In this document: in pieces, positions 62,918 to 64,000 of the stretch | Layout of the letters: the number at the start of each line of letters is the position of its first letter | Position numbering within the stretch: the first letter of the stretch is position 1 | Assembly (NCBI GenBank): GCA_038532435.1 | Contig: JBCBAP010000003.1 | Span: 62,001-126,000 of the forward strand | Length of the DNA: 64,000 nucleotides | Direction: 5' to 3' | DNA from: JBCBAP01 sp038532435 | Lineage (GTDB): Bacteria; Pseudomonadota; Alphaproteobacteria; Rhodobacterales; Rhodobacteraceae | Notes under the pieces: generated by a model | Told to the model about the DNA's origin: nothing | Databases searched by the model: none | What the model saw: only the letters and a program-made list of their open reading frames with translations | Program-made: the position numbers and the translations under genes

Positions 62918-63928
62918 ATGACCGATCTCCGCGCCCGCATTCATGCCCTCCTGCAACAGCTCAACGAGGCGGATCCGGGGCAGGTCGAGGGGTTGCTCAG
63001 CGCGAACGTTTCCGACGGGTCGCAATGGCATGTCTGCCACCCGATCGAGACGCTGAAGGGCGTCGAAAACATTGCCGAGGGGCTGTTGTTGCCCCTCAAG
63101 ACAGCCTTCCCCGGTGCCATGCGTCGGGACGACATCGTCGTGATGGGAGAGGCGCGCGGCCCGCTCCATCCGGATCAGGATCAGAGCGTCGGCCAAGGCA
63201 CGTGGCTCGCCACGCTCGGCCATCTCGTCGGCAATTTTGAGGCACCGTTTCTCGGCATTCCCGCCTCGGGCAAGCTGCATTTTCTCCGCCGCGGCGAATT
63301 TTATCGGATCGATGAGGCCGGTCAGATCGCGGAAGCGCACATCCTGATCGACGTGCTCGACCTGCTTTTGCAGGTGGGGCGCTTCCCCCTGCCCCACATG
63401 CTCGGGACGGAGATGTTGTTCCCGGCTCCGGCGACTCATGATGGCGTGATGCCCGTCGCCGCGGACAGATCCGAGGCATCCGTTGCCCTCGTCGAGGCGA
63501 TGCTGCGTGACCTTCACCAGTACGATCCGACATCCTTCGACTCGGAAGGACAATCGGGCAGGAAAGGGTACTGGCACCCGAACATGCTCTGGTACGGCCC
63601 CGCCGGGATTGGTTCGAACTGCACCTATCCCGGATTCGTTACCCACCACCGGGAGGCGTTTCTCAAGGCATTTCCCGACCGGAAGGGGGGAAATCACTTC
63701 GCCCGGTTTGGCGACGGTGACTATGTTGCGTCCGGCGGCTGGCCCTCCATGACCATGACCCACAAGGGCCCCTATCTTGGTCAGCCCGCGACCGACAGGA
63801 AGATGTCCCTGCGCGTGATGGACTTCTGGCGCTGTGAGGGCGGTCAGATCCGCGAAAACTGGGTTCTGCTCGACTATCTGGAGATGTTCAAGGCGATGGG
63901 ACGGGACCTTTTGGCGGAGGCGCTCTGA
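62918..63928 (+). CDS. SnoaL-like protein, two tandem domains
   Basis: This 336-residue protein has a first domain with 'FEAPFLGIPASGKLHFLRRG' and 'QIAEAHILIDVLDLLLQVG'. The second has 'YWHPNMLWYGPAGIGSNCTY', 'MSLRVMDFWRCEGGQIRENW' and 'VLLDYLEMFKAMGRDLL'. It is the clearest two-domain paralogue of the protein at 55849-56874, but lies on the other strand, divergent from the ABC transporter operon. The ATG at 62918 is preferred to an upstream ATG that would fall in the operator. Confidence 0.85.
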   Translation: MTDLRARIHALLQQLNEADPGQVEGLLSANVSDGSQWHVCHPIETLKGVENIAEGLLLPLKTAFPGAMRRDDIVVMGEARGPLHPDQDQSVGQGTWLATLGHLVGNFEAPFLGIPASGKLHFLRRGEFYRIDEAGQIAEAHILIDVLDLLLQVGRFPLPHMLGTEMLFPAPATHDGVMPVAADRSEASVALVEAMLRDLHQYDPTSFDSEGQSGRKGYWHPNMLWYGPAGIGSNCTYPGFVTHHREAFLKAFPDRKGGNHFARFGDGDYVASGGWPSMTMTHKGPYLGQPATDRKMSLRVMDFWRCEGGQIRENWVLLDYLEMFKAMGRDLLAEAL

Positions 63929-63935
63929 CCGTCCT

Positions 63936-64000
63936 TCAGGGTGCTGCCGCGGTCACCTCGATCTCCACCAGAAACTCAGGGCGGGTGAACCCGCCGACGA
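63936..64000 (-). CDS. RidA (YjgF/Rid) family protein, C-terminal end only
   Basis: The minus strand at the window edge reads 'VGGFTRPEFLVEIEVTAAAP' then stops, the characteristic C-terminus of RidA-type enamine/imine deaminases (F-L-V-E-I-E-V pattern). The rest lies beyond the window. It converges with the SnoaL gene and may be a member of the same locus, where a second RidA remnant is found at 50098-50226. Confidence 0.7.
   Translation of the reverse strand, partial: VGGFTRPEFLVEIEVTAAAP

Overview
The window is high-GC (roughly two thirds G+C), densely packed bacterial DNA. It looks like an alphaproteobacterium of the Rhodobacterales (Rhodobacteraceae/Roseobacter group). The reasons are a complete beta-hydroxyaspartate cycle locus (bhcABCD plus bhcR), a VPLPA-CTERM type exosortase substrate, a GlpSTPQUV-type glycerol ABC transporter with its DUF2160 protein, and many TRAP/TTT/ABC importers next to sugar-acid enzymes. 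I saw no rRNA, tRNA, CRISPR array, IS element or phage gene.

Region 1 (1-5811, + strand): a tripartite tricarboxylate transporter (binding protein, TctB, TctA), an oxalate-CoA-ligase-like acyl-CoA synthetase and a PanE/ApbA-type reductase. Region 2 (5855-11237): bhcD, bhcC, bhcB and bhcA on the minus strand, divergent from the IclR regulator bhcR; this pathway converts two glyoxylate to oxaloacetate. Region 3 (11293-14167): a tiny secreted-type ORF, a D-xylonate dehydratase and a VPLPA-CTERM surface protein. Region 4 (14255-27560, minus): a long sugar-acid operon with a TRAP transporter, mandelate-racemase-type and altronate-type dehydratases, a Gfo/Idh oxidoreductase, a shikimate-dehydrogenase homologue, a beta-hydroxyacid dehydrogenase, an SDR, a DUF4153 membrane protein, D-erythronate dehydrogenase and an EamA exporter. 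Region 5 (27885-32660): VOC, cupin, FCD-GntR regulator, SDR, FAH hydrolase, DUF1428 protein and a 2-hydroxyacid dehydrogenase. An identical 13-bp palindromic box precedes both the TRAP operon and the 2-hydroxyacid dehydrogenase, suggesting one GntR regulon over regions 4 and 5.

Region 6 (32778-40446, minus): glpV-S-T-P-[novel]-Q-U. A 451-residue protein gene with caspase-like His/Cys motifs sits between the two permease genes. Region 7 (40679-48277): three tandem Gfo/Idh/MocA oxidoreductases, then uxaC divergent from uxuA-uxuB (hexuronate catabolism). Region 8 (48278-64000): a LacI-controlled locus with a carbohydrate ABC importer, six SnoaL/NTF2-fold proteins, two alpha/beta hydrolases, a bicupin, a MetE-like protein, a RidA remnant and a RidA gene cut by the window end. 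Several strong GC hairpins, two with G-tract loops, punctuate the operons.

The unifying theme is import and dismantling of small organic acids and sugar acids, with glyoxylate assimilation by the beta-hydroxyaspartate cycle as a plausible sink. The two most unusual items are the caspase-like gene inside the glycerol transporter operon (34020-35375) and the SnoaL-rich catabolic locus (50463-63928), neither of which matches a pathway I know.
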